A stretch of 59,199 bases of DNA from assembly GCA_903892415.1 (NCBI GenBank), contig CAITIQ010000384.1, positions 1-59,199 on the forward strand. The letters are read 5' to 3'. This stretch comes from an uncultured delta proteobacterium (GTDB taxonomy: Bacteria; Myxococcota_A; Polyangia; Polyangiales; Polyangiaceae). Shown here piece after piece: positions 20,087 through 29,035 of this stretch; position 1 is the stretch's first letter; each line of letters opens with the position of its first letter. Made by a program: the position numbers and the translations under genes. The notes beneath the pieces are model-generated. The model made no database searches, was not told the DNA's origin, and saw nothing but the letters and a program-made list of their open reading frames with translations.

Positions 20087-21130
20087 CTAGACTTGCGCCA
20101 AAACGCTGAGCGTACGGCAGCGAAAGCAGGCGAAGTGATAACGGCTGCCTTTGAGCGCGATGGCCGGTCTGAACACGTTCGACGACGTGAGCGTGGCAAT
20201 GAACACCATCGGGCTCTTGCAGCTCGGACACGCAGGATTCAGCGGCTCGCGACGAAAGAGCGGCTGACCGCCGACCTGCAGCTCGTGCGAGAGGGTCGCT
20301 GTATCGGACTCTTCCAACGCGACCGACTGGCGCTCGAGCGGTGGCTGTGGCGCTAACATCACCGTCTTCAATTCATCCGGACCAGCCCAAATGCCGGTCA
20401 GGATCAGCGCTGTTGCGTCGCGGTCCAGCTGGTAGTCGTGACGGTAACGCCAGGCATCGCAGTTGCCGCAGCTAACCATCGGCAAGAGCCCCCACACAGG
20501 TTTTAGCGCCGCAAGGCATGGCTCGGCTTCGATGTCGAAGCAGAGCCAGAGGCGCGTCTTGACCCCACACGCAGGACACACAGGCATGGCGATGTCGAAG
20601 CCGCCAAGCGAGTGAGCGCCATTGTCTGAGGGCACCGGTGAGAAGCCCGCGTGCTCACGGCGCTGCATCGGAACTTCAACCGCAGCGGCTTGAGGCACGG
20701 CTCGCTTGGATGGGAGTCGGCGCGTAACGAGCGCGCGCGCTTCAGCGGCGGCGGCCTCGCCCTCGGCCACGCTCACGGCCTCCAGGAAGCGTTCACAGTC
20801 AGGCTCGAGCGGTGCGGTCGTGCTCTCGAGCAACAGCCGGCGAAAGGCGACGATGCCCACGGAGTCACGTCCATCCGAAAAGCACCAACGCGCAAGGCCG
20901 GTACAAGCGTCGAGAGCAACGTTGGCGACGGCTTGATCGAACGACGCGCCATTCTCTCCGGCGATGGCGAAACAGACAGCCCACGCTTCCGGCTTCTGGC
21001 CGGCGACCGCCGCGTATTTCAGCAAACCAAAGTCCAGGTCTCCCTTGAAGACGCGGTCCGTCTCGGCCGAGCTCGCCAGCGGATTGCGTTTGATGAGCTT
21101 CTGCAACTCTGGAGAGAGCTTGGCCTTCAT
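20087..21130 (-). CDS. Uncharacterised protein with paired zinc-ribbon motifs
   Basis: 347 residues, not a family I can name. The N-terminal half is helical and Ala-rich without cysteine pairs and could be a repeat or scaffold domain. The C-terminal half has four CxxC knuckles: CPACG (about 192), CGNC (about 226), CPSC (about 303) and CFRC (about 337). Paired, they would make two zinc ribbons. Between them is a strand-rich segment with LMLAPQPPLERQS-like text. No signal or membrane segment is present. It lies 147 bases downstream of the etf operon end on the same strand, separated by a likely terminator, so it probably has its own promoter. Confidence 0.65.
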   Translation of the reverse strand: MKAKLSPELQKLIKRNPLASSAETDRVFKGDLDFGLLKYAAVAGQKPEAWAVCFAIAGENGASFDQAVANVALDACTGLARWCFSDGRDSVGIVAFRRLLLESTTAPLEPDCERFLEAVSVAEGEAAAAEARALVTRRLPSKRAVPQAAAVEVPMQRREHAGFSPVPSDNGAHSLGGFDIAMPVCPACGVKTRLWLCFDIEAEPCLAALKPVWGLLPMVSCGNCDAWRYRHDYQLDRDATALILTGIWAGPDELKTVMLAPQPPLERQSVALEESDTATLSHELQVGGQPLFRREPLNPACPSCKSPMVFIATLTSSNVFRPAIALKGSRYHFACFRCRTLSVLAQV

Positions 21131-21221
21131 CGCGTTCGAATCTACTCGCTCGGCTCAGCCGGAGGTGACTGAAGTTTGTGACGAAACGGACACAGCCCAC
21201 TCTTCGCCTTCGAAAAGCGAA

Positions 21222-21241
21222 GAGCCGCCCGTAGGCGGCTC
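21222..21241 (-). terminator. Probable intrinsic terminator of the etf operon
   Basis: On the minus strand an eight-base perfect GC-rich stem (GAGCCGCC / GGCGGCTC) with a four-base TACG loop lies about 36 bases after the etfA stop. It is followed by a T-rich run (TTCGCTTTTCG). A second weaker stem (CTTCG / CGAAG) lies in the trailing sequence at about 21202-21222. The position just before the next gene's promoter region supports termination. Confidence 0.7.
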
Positions 21242-21277
21242 CTCGTGCGGCGCGGAGGCCGCCTGCCGTCGATCCGC

Positions 21278-22249
21278 TCAGGCTTTGGCGGCCTTGATCT
21301 GGGCCGTGAGTTCAGGAACGACCGTGAACAGATCCGCCACCAAACCGTAGTCGGAGATTTGGTAGATGGGCGCTTCTGCGTCCTTGTTGATCGCCACGAT
21401 GTACTTGGAGCTCTTCATGCCTGCGAGATGCTGGATTGCACCGGAGATGCCCACCGCGATGTAAAGCTGCGGCGCGACGATCTTTCCGGTTTGCCCGACC
21501 TGTAGGTCGCCCGGGGCGTAGCCTGCATCACAGGCTGCGCGCGAGGCGCCCACCGCTGCGCTGAGCACGTCGGCGAGGGGCGTGAGCACCTCGTTGAAAC
21601 GCTCTTTGAGTGCGCGACCACCCGAGACCACCACGCGGGCCTCGGTCAGCTCGGGACGCTCGTTCTTCACCGACTCGGTGCCGAGGTACTCGACGCGAGC
21701 CGCGCCGCCCGTAGGAGCGGAGAGCGGATGAGCCGAGGCCGCAGTTGCACCTCCGCTCGGTTCTGCCGGCTGAAACGCGCTCTGGCGAACGGTGACCACG
21801 TGTTTGGCCGTCTTGATCGAGGCGAGGCCGGAGGCGTTGCCGGCGTACACCGGCCGGCGATACACGGGCGCGCCGCCCTGGATCTCCACGCTGGTGATGT
21901 CGCCTGCGTAGCCAGCCGAGAGCCGCGCTGCGATGCGCGGGAGCAGGTCTTTGCCGAACGAGCTCGCCGTAGCGACGATCACGTCGAAGCCCTTGGCGGC
22001 CTCGGCGACGGTGGGGACGAACTTCTCGGCGACGTAGTCGGCGAGTGAGGCGTCATCGGTGGTGAGCAGCTTCTCAGCGCCGAAGGCAGCGACCTCGGCC
22101 GCTGCGGCTGCAGCTCCTTTGCCGACCAACAGAATGCTGAAAGAGCCGCCCGTCCCTTGGGCGACAGTGCGAGCAAATGCGATGGCGGAGTGAGTGGTCT
22201 TCTTGACCTTTCCTTCGCCCAATTCTGCAACGACGAGTACGGTTGTCAT
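21278..22249 (-). CDS. etfA: Electron transfer flavoprotein alpha subunit
   Basis: 323 residues. ETF-alpha holds the FAD and receives electrons from acyl-CoA and other dehydrogenases. The N-terminal ETF domain (VLVVAELGEGKVKKTTHSAI) is followed by the C-terminal FAD domain (about 195-320), with ARVVVSGGRAL, the PQLYIAVGISGAIQHLAGM block and the NKDAEAPIYQISDYGLVADLF signature. This matches the housekeeping (group I) subunit. It starts 18 bases after the etfB stop, in the usual beta-alpha order, and a hairpin terminator follows. No ETF:quinone oxidoreductase gene is adjacent. Confidence 0.96.
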   Translation of the reverse strand: MTTVLVVAELGEGKVKKTTHSAIAFARTVAQGTGGSFSILLVGKGAAAAAAEVAAFGAEKLLTTDDASLADYVAEKFVPTVAEAAKGFDVIVATASSFGKDLLPRIAARLSAGYAGDITSVEIQGGAPVYRRPVYAGNASGLASIKTAKHVVTVRQSAFQPAEPSGGATAASAHPLSAPTGGAARVEYLGTESVKNERPELTEARVVVSGGRALKERFNEVLTPLADVLSAAVGASRAACDAGYAPGDLQVGQTGKIVAPQLYIAVGISGAIQHLAGMKSSKYIVAINKDAEAPIYQISDYGLVADLFTVVPELTAQIKAAKA

Positions 22250-22267
22250 GGCTTCGAGCTCCAGCGG

Positions 22268-23098
22268 TCAGAGAACCTTGGCTTCTTTGCTGAGCTTCTC
22301 AACAAGCTCAGCCACGTCTTTCACCTTCACGCCAGCCTTGCGGGCGGGCGGTGCTTGGTAAGAACCGTGAACGACTTTCAGCGCCGTATCACTCACGAGA
22401 TCCGTGAGCTTCATCTCGGTCAGCGGCTTCTTCTTGGCGGCCATGATGTCCGGCAACTTCGCGTAGCGAACCGAGTCGTTGTACTTGAAGCTGCGCGGCG
22501 TCTTGATCGAGTAGACGCTGGCGCCCGAGACGATGCGTAGATCCACCGTGATCACGGCGGGCAACTTGAGGCGAACTTTGGCCACCCCGCTGTCGACCTC
22601 GCGACCGACCACCAGCGCACCCGAGGCCTCCTCTTCGATCGTCGCGGCGAAGGTGGCTTGCGGCCAATCCAGGTACTCGGCGGCCAGCTGGCCTACCTGA
22701 TTGGAGTCCCCGTCTACGGCTTGTTTGCCGAGGATCAATAGGTCCGGCTTCTCCTTCTGAACCAGCGCGGTGAGCGCGCGTGCGACCAGGTCACCGTCTA
22801 ACGCGTCATCATTGACGTCCACTCGGATGGCCTTGTCGGCACCGGTGGCGAGCGCGCTGCGCAACGTGGTCTCCGTCTCCTTGGGACCGAAGGTCACGAC
22901 GGTGACCTCGCCCGTGCGCGGCTTCGGTGCTTGACCGTTCTCGGTCAAACGCAGCGCTGCCTCGAGGGCGTACTCGTCGAACGGGTTCGGCTTCCACTCG
23001 AGTCCGGTCGTATCGACACGTTCCCCGCCAGCCGGGATCTTCACCTTGTTGGCGTTGTCGGGGTCTGCAACGCGCTTCAGTGCAACCAATATCTTCAC
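22268..23098 (-). CDS. etfB: Electron transfer flavoprotein beta subunit
   Basis: 276 residues, slightly longer than the common 250-260. The beginning KILVALKRVADPDNANKVK, then GLEWKPNPFDEYALEAALRL, LILGKQAVDGDSNQVGQLAA (the family signature region) and PRSFKYND-type text identify ETF-beta. This subunit supports the AMP site and docks dehydrogenases. The extra length is a Lys/Ala-rich C-terminal helix (VKVKDVAELVEKLSKEAKVL) that may extend the contact with EtfA. It is the first gene of the pair; its start is divergent from the RCC1-like gene over 220 bases, the largest intergenic gap in the window. Confidence 0.95.
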   Translation of the reverse strand: MKILVALKRVADPDNANKVKIPAGGERVDTTGLEWKPNPFDEYALEAALRLTENGQAPKPRTGEVTVVTFGPKETETTLRSALATGADKAIRVDVNDDALDGDLVARALTALVQKEKPDLLILGKQAVDGDSNQVGQLAAEYLDWPQATFAATIEEEASGALVVGREVDSGVAKVRLKLPAVITVDLRIVSGASVYSIKTPRSFKYNDSVRYAKLPDIMAAKKKPLTEMKLTDLVSDTALKVVHGSYQAPPARKAGVKVKDVAELVEKLSKEAKVL

Positions 23099-23318
23099 GA
23101 AGGGCTCCTAACCGCGAGTTCGCCTTGGCGAACCGAAAAACCGTGCAGCCTTCGCCCCCGACGATGGCCGAGAGCGCGTCTTCATTTGCAAGTCTGCCGC
23201 TTTGCGTCAAGGAGACGTGCTGCGGCGACTCTCCCGTCGCCCTTAGGGCCGGCGGTACGGCTTGGAAAGAGGTCGTGGGCTTGGTGTAAGCCGCCAGGGA
23301 TGCCAACGTTTGTGCCCC

Positions 23319-24018
23319 ATGCTTCGCCCTTCCGCGCCCTTTTCCGCCTTTGCCTTCGCTTTGACGCTCGGCGCCTGTGCCGCCCCCGCGCCTTGCCCAC
23401 CCTGTAACCCCGGCCCAACCGATGGCCCCGCGAACCCGGTGGTCGTGCGATCGAAGCCCAAAGAAGAGCCGCTCTTGGGCGTCACCCAGTTGCTCAGGCA
23501 CGGCGAGCGATTGTGTGGGATTCGCGGGAAGCTGCTGCGCTGCTTGATCAACTCTGGCGTTGGGCCCACCGACGTGGAGTTCTCCGAACCGATCGAGCAG
23601 GTTGCTTACTTCGGTATCAACGAGGACGTGTGCGCTGACCCGCTCGAAGCGGGTGGAGTGCAAACGCGGCGCGCAGCTGGTCAACCTGCCGCCGCTCACC
23701 GATGTGGTCGAGATCGCCCCCTTGCAAACCCTAACGGGCGGGATCTGTGTATCCCGCGCGAGTGGGGAGCTCCTTTGTTTGGCGTTCCACGCCGACAACT
23801 TCCGTGTATTTGAGACCGACGGTCAGTGCATCGAATCCACGACGCCAGTTGACGTGGTGATTGAGCCTAAGCCGGTGTTCGTCCCCGAGCTCGACGATGC
23901 GGTGCAGGTCGTGCTGTCCAACAGGGTGAGCTGCGCCCTACGCAAGAACGGCAAGGTCCGCTGCTGGGGCAAACCAACGGCCTTCCGCCTGAACGCGGAT
24001 GACGGCTCACCTTATTGA
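23319..24018 (+). pseudogene. RCC1-like repeat lipoprotein gene broken by a frameshift
   Basis: Two overlapping frames together encode one protein of about 232 residues. The first frame opens with a lipoprotein-like signal (AFAFALTLGAC) and runs to about 23635 (FGINEDVCA). The second frame then continues with the expected repeat, CALTRSKRVEC, and runs to 24018. The repeat theme C-x2-R-x2-G-x-V-x-C appears about four times (LCGIRGKLLRC, CALTRSKRVEC, ICVSRASGELLC, SCALRKNGKVRCWG), as in RCC1-like secreted proteins of Myxococcota. The frame change lies at about 23625-23640 and fits loss of one GC from a GCGCGC run or a one-base insertion. It may be a real inactivation, programmed frameshift or assembly error. 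With only four repeats it is short for a seven-bladed propeller. Confidence 0.65.
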
Positions 24019-24107
24019 GCGACCCGCGCCGTCTTCGAGAGAAACGGCCTAGGGTGCCTTGAACCAGCCACTCGGCGCGAGTCTTTGATAAGGTGCTGGG
24101 AGGGGCC

Positions 24108-24923
24108 ATGGCAACACCGAATTTCCGACTCCTGCTCAACGCGATGCGCCTCGGACAGCCGCAAGATCCGCAAGCCGCGATTCGCGCTCTTGCCGAGGAA
24201 GTGGCTGCGCAAGAGGAGGTCGTTGAAGACCTGCGCAAGCGGCTCCACGTTGCAACCTCGGCGTACAACCTGCTCGAGGCGAAGTCCTCGCGCATCGAGC
24301 GTGAACTCGAGGTGCTGCGCGCACGGACGAGCGACGCTGTCGAGCGCGCCGAGGAGCTGCAAGCTGCCGTCTACGAACGCCCCGGTACCGAGCGTCCGGC
24401 GCCAAACTTCGAGCGGCCTTCCCCCAATTTCGAGCGTGCCCCCGCATCCGGGTTCGAGCGGCCCGCGCCCACGTTTTCACACTCGTTCGAGGATGAGCAA
24501 AGCGCCGCGCCGATCTCAGAGTCGGGGGATGACTTCAACCTCGATACGATGGTCGTGAGTCGCAAAGATCTTGAGGCGCTGCGAACGCCCGAGGCCCCCT
24601 TCAAGATCGCTCCTGCTGGTCAGCGCCCGCCCGTCCCACCGCGCAGTATTCCAGGAGCACCGTGGCAACGTTCTCGCGCTGCGACCAACACACCTCCACC
24701 GCCAATGGCCGAGGCGGCTCCCCCGCCTTCGCACAGGCCGCCGCCTCAGCAACAGCGACACGACGAGGACGGAGAGACCTACCCCGATACCGGCGGGCTG
24801 CCATCGCTTGCCGCGGCTCTTGGTCTTTCGCCCAATGATCCGCGAATCCAGGCGCTGCGCCCGAGCGCGCCGCCAAGGCCGCAAACGGACCCTCCGCAGT
24901 CGAACCGCCCGCCGCGTCGCTAA
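24108..24923 (+). CDS. Uncharacterised coiled-coil, Pro-rich protein
   Basis: About 271 residues. ATG 24108 follows a GGGAGGGG. A GTG at 24093 would add five residues. Residues about 25-85 form a predicted coiled coil (AEEVAAQEEVVEDLRKRLHV and onward with heptad-like Leu/Val/Ala spacing). After that comes a region of low complexity. It includes three near-repeats of the PNFERP type (about 95-125), a DDFNLDTMVVSRKDLEALR stretch that looks ordered, and a long Pro/Gln/Arg tail (about 180-271). No signal peptide is present. The domain plan suggests a cytoplasmic scaffold or polar-localisation protein, but that is inference. It precedes the HEAT lipoprotein by 63 bases. Confidence 0.7.
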   Translation: MATPNFRLLLNAMRLGQPQDPQAAIRALAEEVAAQEEVVEDLRKRLHVATSAYNLLEAKSSRIERELEVLRARTSDAVERAEELQAAVYERPGTERPAPNFERPSPNFERAPASGFERPAPTFSHSFEDEQSAAPISESGDDFNLDTMVVSRKDLEALRTPEAPFKIAPAGQRPPVPPRSIPGAPWQRSRAATNTPPPPMAEAAPPPSHRPPPQQQRHDEDGETYPDTGGLPSLAAALGLSPNDPRIQALRPSAPPRPQTDPPQSNRPPRR

Positions 24924-24986
24924 CGTTCAGGCATTGTTGCTTTTGGGCCGTTGCAACGAGGGGCAATTCGTTGCAGCCTCCCGCGC

Positions 24987-26336
24987 ATGAATCTGCGCTG
25001 GCTCTTGTTGTTGGGTGCGTTGTCTGCCGTCCCCATGGTCGGGTGCGACTCCAAGTCGAAGGACTCCAAGGCTGAGAAGGCCGATGAGGATGACGAGGAC
25101 GACGCCAAGGACAAGGAGAAGAAGAAAAAGAAGAAGGACAAGGAGAAGGAAGGCGGCGAAAAGAGCGCCAAGGCCTCTGGCGAGGCCAGTGTAGCCACGC
25201 CGCCGGTACTTCCGGCCCCGCCCTCTGGCCCGGCGCCGGTTGCTCCTTTGTCAAAAGAGCAGTTCGCCGAGTTCCTCAAGGACAAGAGCAAGCCGCTCAC
25301 GTCCGACGTGTTCGAGACAGCGCTCTTGGGCCTCGCCGAGTGTCGATTGGAGACCTCGAGCATCGACTACAAGTGCCAAGCCCTCAAAAACTTCCATGAA
25401 GCGTCGAGTCACAAGTCAGAGGACTTCAAGACGCAGGGCATGGTGGCCCTCAAGCATTTGCGTCACCCAGCAAACGCAGTTCGTTTCAAGGCCGCCTTCG
25501 AGGCCTCGTTGCGTGCCTTCTCGTATGACGCACCGAAGGAGGGACCGGCTCAGTATCTCGAGGCCGCCAAGGCCGAGTCCGATCCGATCGTGCTGGCGCA
25601 GCAGGTCTCTCACCTGACCTCGGGCGGACGCAAGAACGCGGAAATCCGCACGTTCCTGATGGAGACGGTGGAGCACAAGGAGCCGCGGGTTCGTGAGGCC
25701 GCAGCCCGCATCCTCGGTGATGCCGAGGTGCTCGCTGCGACCAGCGGCGGGTTCGACAAGCTGCTGGCCAAGACCCAGTCGGATCCGGACACTGGCGTGC
25801 GCGCGGCGGCCTGTGCTGGCTTGGGCTCAACCCAAGATCCGAAGTCGATCCCGGTCTTCAAGCAGCTGCTCGAAGACGCCTCTACGGCCGACGAGCTGAA
25901 GCAGGGTTGTTGGGATGGGCTGATTCAAACCTGGGTGGCCTTGCCGTATCCCAAGGCTCCGCTCAAGGAGGGCTTTGAGCTGGTGATGAAAGGGCTCGAA
26001 GCCAAGCCGCGCAACAAGAACACCCCGCCCTGGCGCGGTCTGTCGAAGTTGCAGTGGGCTAAGACCGAGTTCAAGAACTACGACAAGTCCGGCGCCGAGT
26101 GGTACGGCAAGGTGAAGCCTTATTACGAGCAGCCGCGGCTAATCAAAGCCCTCGAATCGATTGCTTTGGACAAGGACGCCAACACCTCGGCGCGCACCGA
26201 CGTGCTCTACACCCTGCGTCAGTTCAAGCAGCAGAAGCTGCTCGCGACGATCGCTACGGCACTGAAGAAGCAAGGTGCGGACGCGAAGTACTTGGCCGAG
26301 CGAGCCGACAAGCTGTCCAAAGAGAAGGACAAGTAG
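24987..26336 (+). CDS. HEAT-repeat lipoprotein with charged Lys-rich linker
   Basis: 449 residues from the ATG at 24987, which opens a lipoprotein signal (MNLRWLLLLGALSAVPMVGC, Cys20). Residues about 21-75 are an extreme charged linker rich in Lys, Asp and Glu, encoded by an A/G-only run near 25109-25156. After a Pro-rich stretch, residues about 125-440 are helical repeats of the HEAT/Armadillo type (EPRVREAAARILGDAEVL, DTGVRAAACAGLGSTQD). HEAT arrays mediate protein-protein contacts, so an envelope scaffold is plausible. It ends four bases before a convergent esterase stop. An ATG at 24951 is in frame but lies before the signal. Confidence 0.82.
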   Translation: MNLRWLLLLGALSAVPMVGCDSKSKDSKAEKADEDDEDDAKDKEKKKKKKDKEKEGGEKSAKASGEASVATPPVLPAPPSGPAPVAPLSKEQFAEFLKDKSKPLTSDVFETALLGLAECRLETSSIDYKCQALKNFHEASSHKSEDFKTQGMVALKHLRHPANAVRFKAAFEASLRAFSYDAPKEGPAQYLEAAKAESDPIVLAQQVSHLTSGGRKNAEIRTFLMETVEHKEPRVREAAARILGDAEVLAATSGGFDKLLAKTQSDPDTGVRAAACAGLGSTQDPKSIPVFKQLLEDASTADELKQGCWDGLIQTWVALPYPKAPLKEGFELVMKGLEAKPRNKNTPPWRGLSKLQWAKTEFKNYDKSGAEWYGKVKPYYEQPRLIKALESIALDKDANTSARTDVLYTLRQFKQQKLLATIATALKKQGADAKYLAERADKLSKEKDK

Positions 26337-26339
26337 CAG

Positions 26340-27065
26340 CTACTGAGGGAAACGCCGCTTCGCCAAAGCGGCTAGCCCTGCGAGCGCTGACTCCGGGATT
26401 TCGTGAGCTCCACCGTGAGCGACGAACTCGGCGTCAGCGCCGTTTGCTTTCAGGAGCTCGTGAAGTTCGAGCGCGAGATCAAAGGGGAGGATCGGGTCGC
26501 GTCGGCCATGACTCTGAAACACGTGCAGCTTGGCTGCGCTGTTCGCGGCCGCAGCGCGCCAGCGTTCCTCGCACAAGAGCGTGCCCGACAAGATCGCCAA
26601 GCCGGCGAAAGGCGCCGCTTCACTGTGTAGCGCCAGCTCGGTCGTCACCATCGCGCCTTGCGAGAAGCCTCCGATGATGGTCTTTTCGCGTGCGAGGCCG
26701 TGTTTGGTCTCGAGCTCGGCGATGCAGGTCTCGAGCGCCGCGCGCGCCTCGAGCATACCGTCGGGCACCGAGAGCTTGAGCTCATCCCGGCGACCGGACC
26801 GCATGGCTTGATCGAGCCGCGCTAGATCGATCATCCACCAGGCCCGTGCGGGCGCGCCGAACATCGCTTCAAGCGAGACCGGCGCCTCGGGGAAGAACCA
26901 GCGCACGCCTCGACCGGCGTCCACGGCTCGCCACAACGACGCTAGATCATCGCCAGGCGCACCAAAGCCGTGACAGAGGAGGATTGCCGGCCCGTCGCCA
27001 TTACCGTTGCCGTCGCTACCGCCCGCCATCCACACGGAGAGCCCGCCAACTCGTTCTTTGCGCAT
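26340..27065 (-). CDS. Phospholipase/carboxylesterase family alpha/beta hydrolase
   Basis: 241 residues. The nucleophile elbow is GGFSQGAMV (Ser in G-F-S-Q-G), typical of the carboxylesterase/phospholipase 2 branch. The oxyanion-hole region is LLCHGFGAPGDD, and the C-terminal HGRRDPILPFDLA and AHGGAHEIPESAL carry the catalytic Asp and His. These enzymes hydrolyse small or lipid esters. Cytoplasmic: there is no signal peptide, and the sequence before the first strand is a short GGSDGNGNGDG run. The stop is four bases from the HEAT gene stop. The start lies two bases downstream of the OmpA-type gene stop on the same strand, so co-transcription is likely. Confidence 0.85.
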   Translation of the reverse strand: MRKERVGGLSVWMAGGSDGNGNGDGPAILLCHGFGAPGDDLASLWRAVDAGRGVRWFFPEAPVSLEAMFGAPARAWWMIDLARLDQAMRSGRRDELKLSVPDGMLEARAALETCIAELETKHGLAREKTIIGGFSQGAMVTTELALHSEAAPFAGLAILSGTLLCEERWRAAAANSAAKLHVFQSHGRRDPILPFDLALELHELLKANGADAEFVAHGGAHEIPESALAGLAALAKRRFPQ

Positions 27066-27067
27066 GC

Positions 27068-28879
27068 TTACTTCCGCGTTTGGGTGATGACGAACTGCAC
27101 GCGACGGTTCTTCTGTCGGCCTTCATCGGTGGTGTTCGAATCGATCGGCACGCGGGCCCCGTAGCCCTTCGCGGCTAGCCGTTTGGCGTCGATGCCCTTG
27201 GAGACGAGCCACTTGCGCACGGCCTCTGCACGTTGTTGCGCCAGGGACTCGTTGAACTCTTTGGTCCCGGTGTCGTCGGCGTGGCCTTGCACCTCGATCT
27301 TTTCGATCTCGGGGTGCTCGAGGATCACGTTGCGCACCTCCGTTAGCAGGTCATCCGAAACCGGATCCACCGCCTCGTTCAAGGAGCTCTCTCCAACCTT
27401 GAAGCGCACCTGGCGGAGAATCACGATCTCCCCTTGTTGGACGCGCACGTCCTTCGGACAGCCGTTCTTCGTCTTGTCGGCGTTGGCCAGGCCCTTCTCG
27501 TTCGGGCAGGCGTCCTCGAGATCGGCGATGCCGTCCTTGTCGCCGTCGAGCGTCGGGCAGCCGTTCTTGGCCAGGTCCACGTTGCGTGAGCCCTTCTGCT
27601 TCGGGCAGGCGTCCTCGCGGTCGGCTACGCCGTCGAGATCGCTGTCTTGCTCGCCGGGGCAGCCGTTGCGGGCGGTCTCGACGCTAGCAACGCCCTTTTG
27701 ATTGGGGCAGGCGTCGTCGACGTCGGCGATCCCGTCACGGTCGTAGTCCGCCGGGCAGCCGTTGCGCGTGGGATCTGCGTTGGGGCGGCCGGGTAGGCTG
27801 GGGCAGGCGTCGAGGGAGTCGCTGATCTTGTCGTTGTCCCGATCCGGAGGCGGACAGCCGTTCTTGCGCGGATCATCGGAGCTGACGCCGGGCGTGCCGA
27901 TGCAGGCGTCTACGCCGTTCTTTACGCCGTCAGCGTCGTCATCCTCATCGGAGCGGTCGCGCTCGGGCATCGGCGCCCAACCAACGAAGCCGATCACGCG
28001 GGCGGTCGGGGTTCCGATGCCGTCGGTGATGCCGGGCCCTGCTCCAGCTCCAAACACAAGCCCGCCGAGCACCCGAACCTTGGCCGACCCGAGGAACTCG
28101 AGCGAGGTCCGTGTGGGCGCGGCGATGGTCACGATGTCGGTATCGAGTGGCTCTTTGCTACCAATGAAGGTCGATCCAAAGAGCTCGGCGTTGAACTGCA
28201 GGCCGTCATCGAGCAGCGAAAGCCCAGCGCCTGCGCCGTACGCGACGCTATGCGGGACCTCTGGACCGCGCATCATCCAGCCGAAGTGCGCACCGTAAAG
28301 GAAGGATGTCTCGCCCCCGATGCGCCCAGCCACGCTGCCGATCGGCTCGACGCGCGGGACGCCGTCACTGGTGAGCGTGTCAGAGCCGCCGGTGGGGAAG
28401 TAGATGCGGCTCCCGAGCGCGAGTTGCAGCGGATCGCGATAGGCACCGTACAAATTGGCGCGCACATCCAAGCGAACGTCGCCCATCTCCACTCCGCTGG
28501 GGCTCTGCAGCGTCAACAGCCCCACCTGCGGATCCTCGCCGTCTTGCAATAGCGCCACCGGTACGTCCACGCCGATGAGCAGGTGGTTGAACAAGGTGAG
28601 CGAGCCGTTGAAGCGTAAGAAGGCTTGGTCGGAGACGAGCGCTCCGCTCGAGAGCGAGAGCGGTTCGATCGCGTAATCGAACAAGAGGTGAGCACGCGGT
28701 ACCAAATGCCCGTCGGTTTGGGCGCCATTCACCGCGATGAAATCATCGCCGGCCGACGCAGGGTCCAGCTGGTTCAGGGCGAGCCCACCCACCTCCTGGG
28801 CCGAGGCCGCGCTCGCCGAAGCCAGCGCGGTACCGATCGAGAGGATGCCCAAGGAACGTCGTAACGCTTTCGAACACAT
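27068..28879 (-). CDS. OmpA-family outer-membrane protein with TSP3 repeats
   Basis: About 603 residues from ATG 28879, where a classic signal peptide starts and ends in ASASAASAQ. Residues about 25-330 are strand-rich and fit an outer-membrane beta-barrel (for example LALGSRIYFPTGGSD). Residues about 335-490 are calcium-binding thrombospondin type 3 repeats of the D-x-D-x-D-G-(I/V)-x-D-x-x-D-x-C-P form, seven or so in series, each starting with NGCP. The OmpA-like peptidoglycan-binding domain is last (about 490-603), with IEVQGHADDTGTKEFNESLA. It would tether the outer membrane to peptidoglycan. It lies 42 bases downstream of the giant Cys-repeat gene, same strand. Confidence 0.9.
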   Translation of the reverse strand: MCSKALRRSLGILSIGTALASASAASAQEVGGLALNQLDPASAGDDFIAVNGAQTDGHLVPRAHLLFDYAIEPLSLSSGALVSDQAFLRFNGSLTLFNHLLIGVDVPVALLQDGEDPQVGLLTLQSPSGVEMGDVRLDVRANLYGAYRDPLQLALGSRIYFPTGGSDTLTSDGVPRVEPIGSVAGRIGGETSFLYGAHFGWMMRGPEVPHSVAYGAGAGLSLLDDGLQFNAELFGSTFIGSKEPLDTDIVTIAAPTRTSLEFLGSAKVRVLGGLVFGAGAGPGITDGIGTPTARVIGFVGWAPMPERDRSDEDDDADGVKNGVDACIGTPGVSSDDPRKNGCPPPDRDNDKISDSLDACPSLPGRPNADPTRNGCPADYDRDGIADVDDACPNQKGVASVETARNGCPGEQDSDLDGVADREDACPKQKGSRNVDLAKNGCPTLDGDKDGIADLEDACPNEKGLANADKTKNGCPKDVRVQQGEIVILRQVRFKVGESSLNEAVDPVSDDLLTEVRNVILEHPEIEKIEVQGHADDTGTKEFNESLAQQRAEAVRKWLVSKGIDAKRLAAKGYGARVPIDSNTTDEGRQKNRRVQFVITQTRK

Positions 28880-28921
28880 CGTGCAGTTGGTCTCTTCGTC
28901 AACAGGTCGTGAAGGGGGCAA

Positions 28922-29035
28922 TCACGCAGCTCGGCGGCGCTGACGTCGCGAAGCAAACGCGAGCGCTAGGCCGAGAGCGAGCAAGAAGCCGCCGGTGGTT
29001 CCGTTGCCGGCCGTGGCGCAATTGCAGCCGCCACC
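28922..29035 (-). other. MYXO-CTERM-type C-terminal sorting signal
   Basis: The final 37 residues of the giant Cys-rich protein show the three parts of the MYXO-CTERM tail: a GGGCNCA cysteine motif, a hydrophobic helix (GGFLLALGLALAFAS) and an Arg-rich end (RRQRRRAA). In known Myxococcota this tail is cut and the protein is anchored on the cell surface by dedicated machinery. That machinery is not encoded in this window. Confidence 0.8.
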
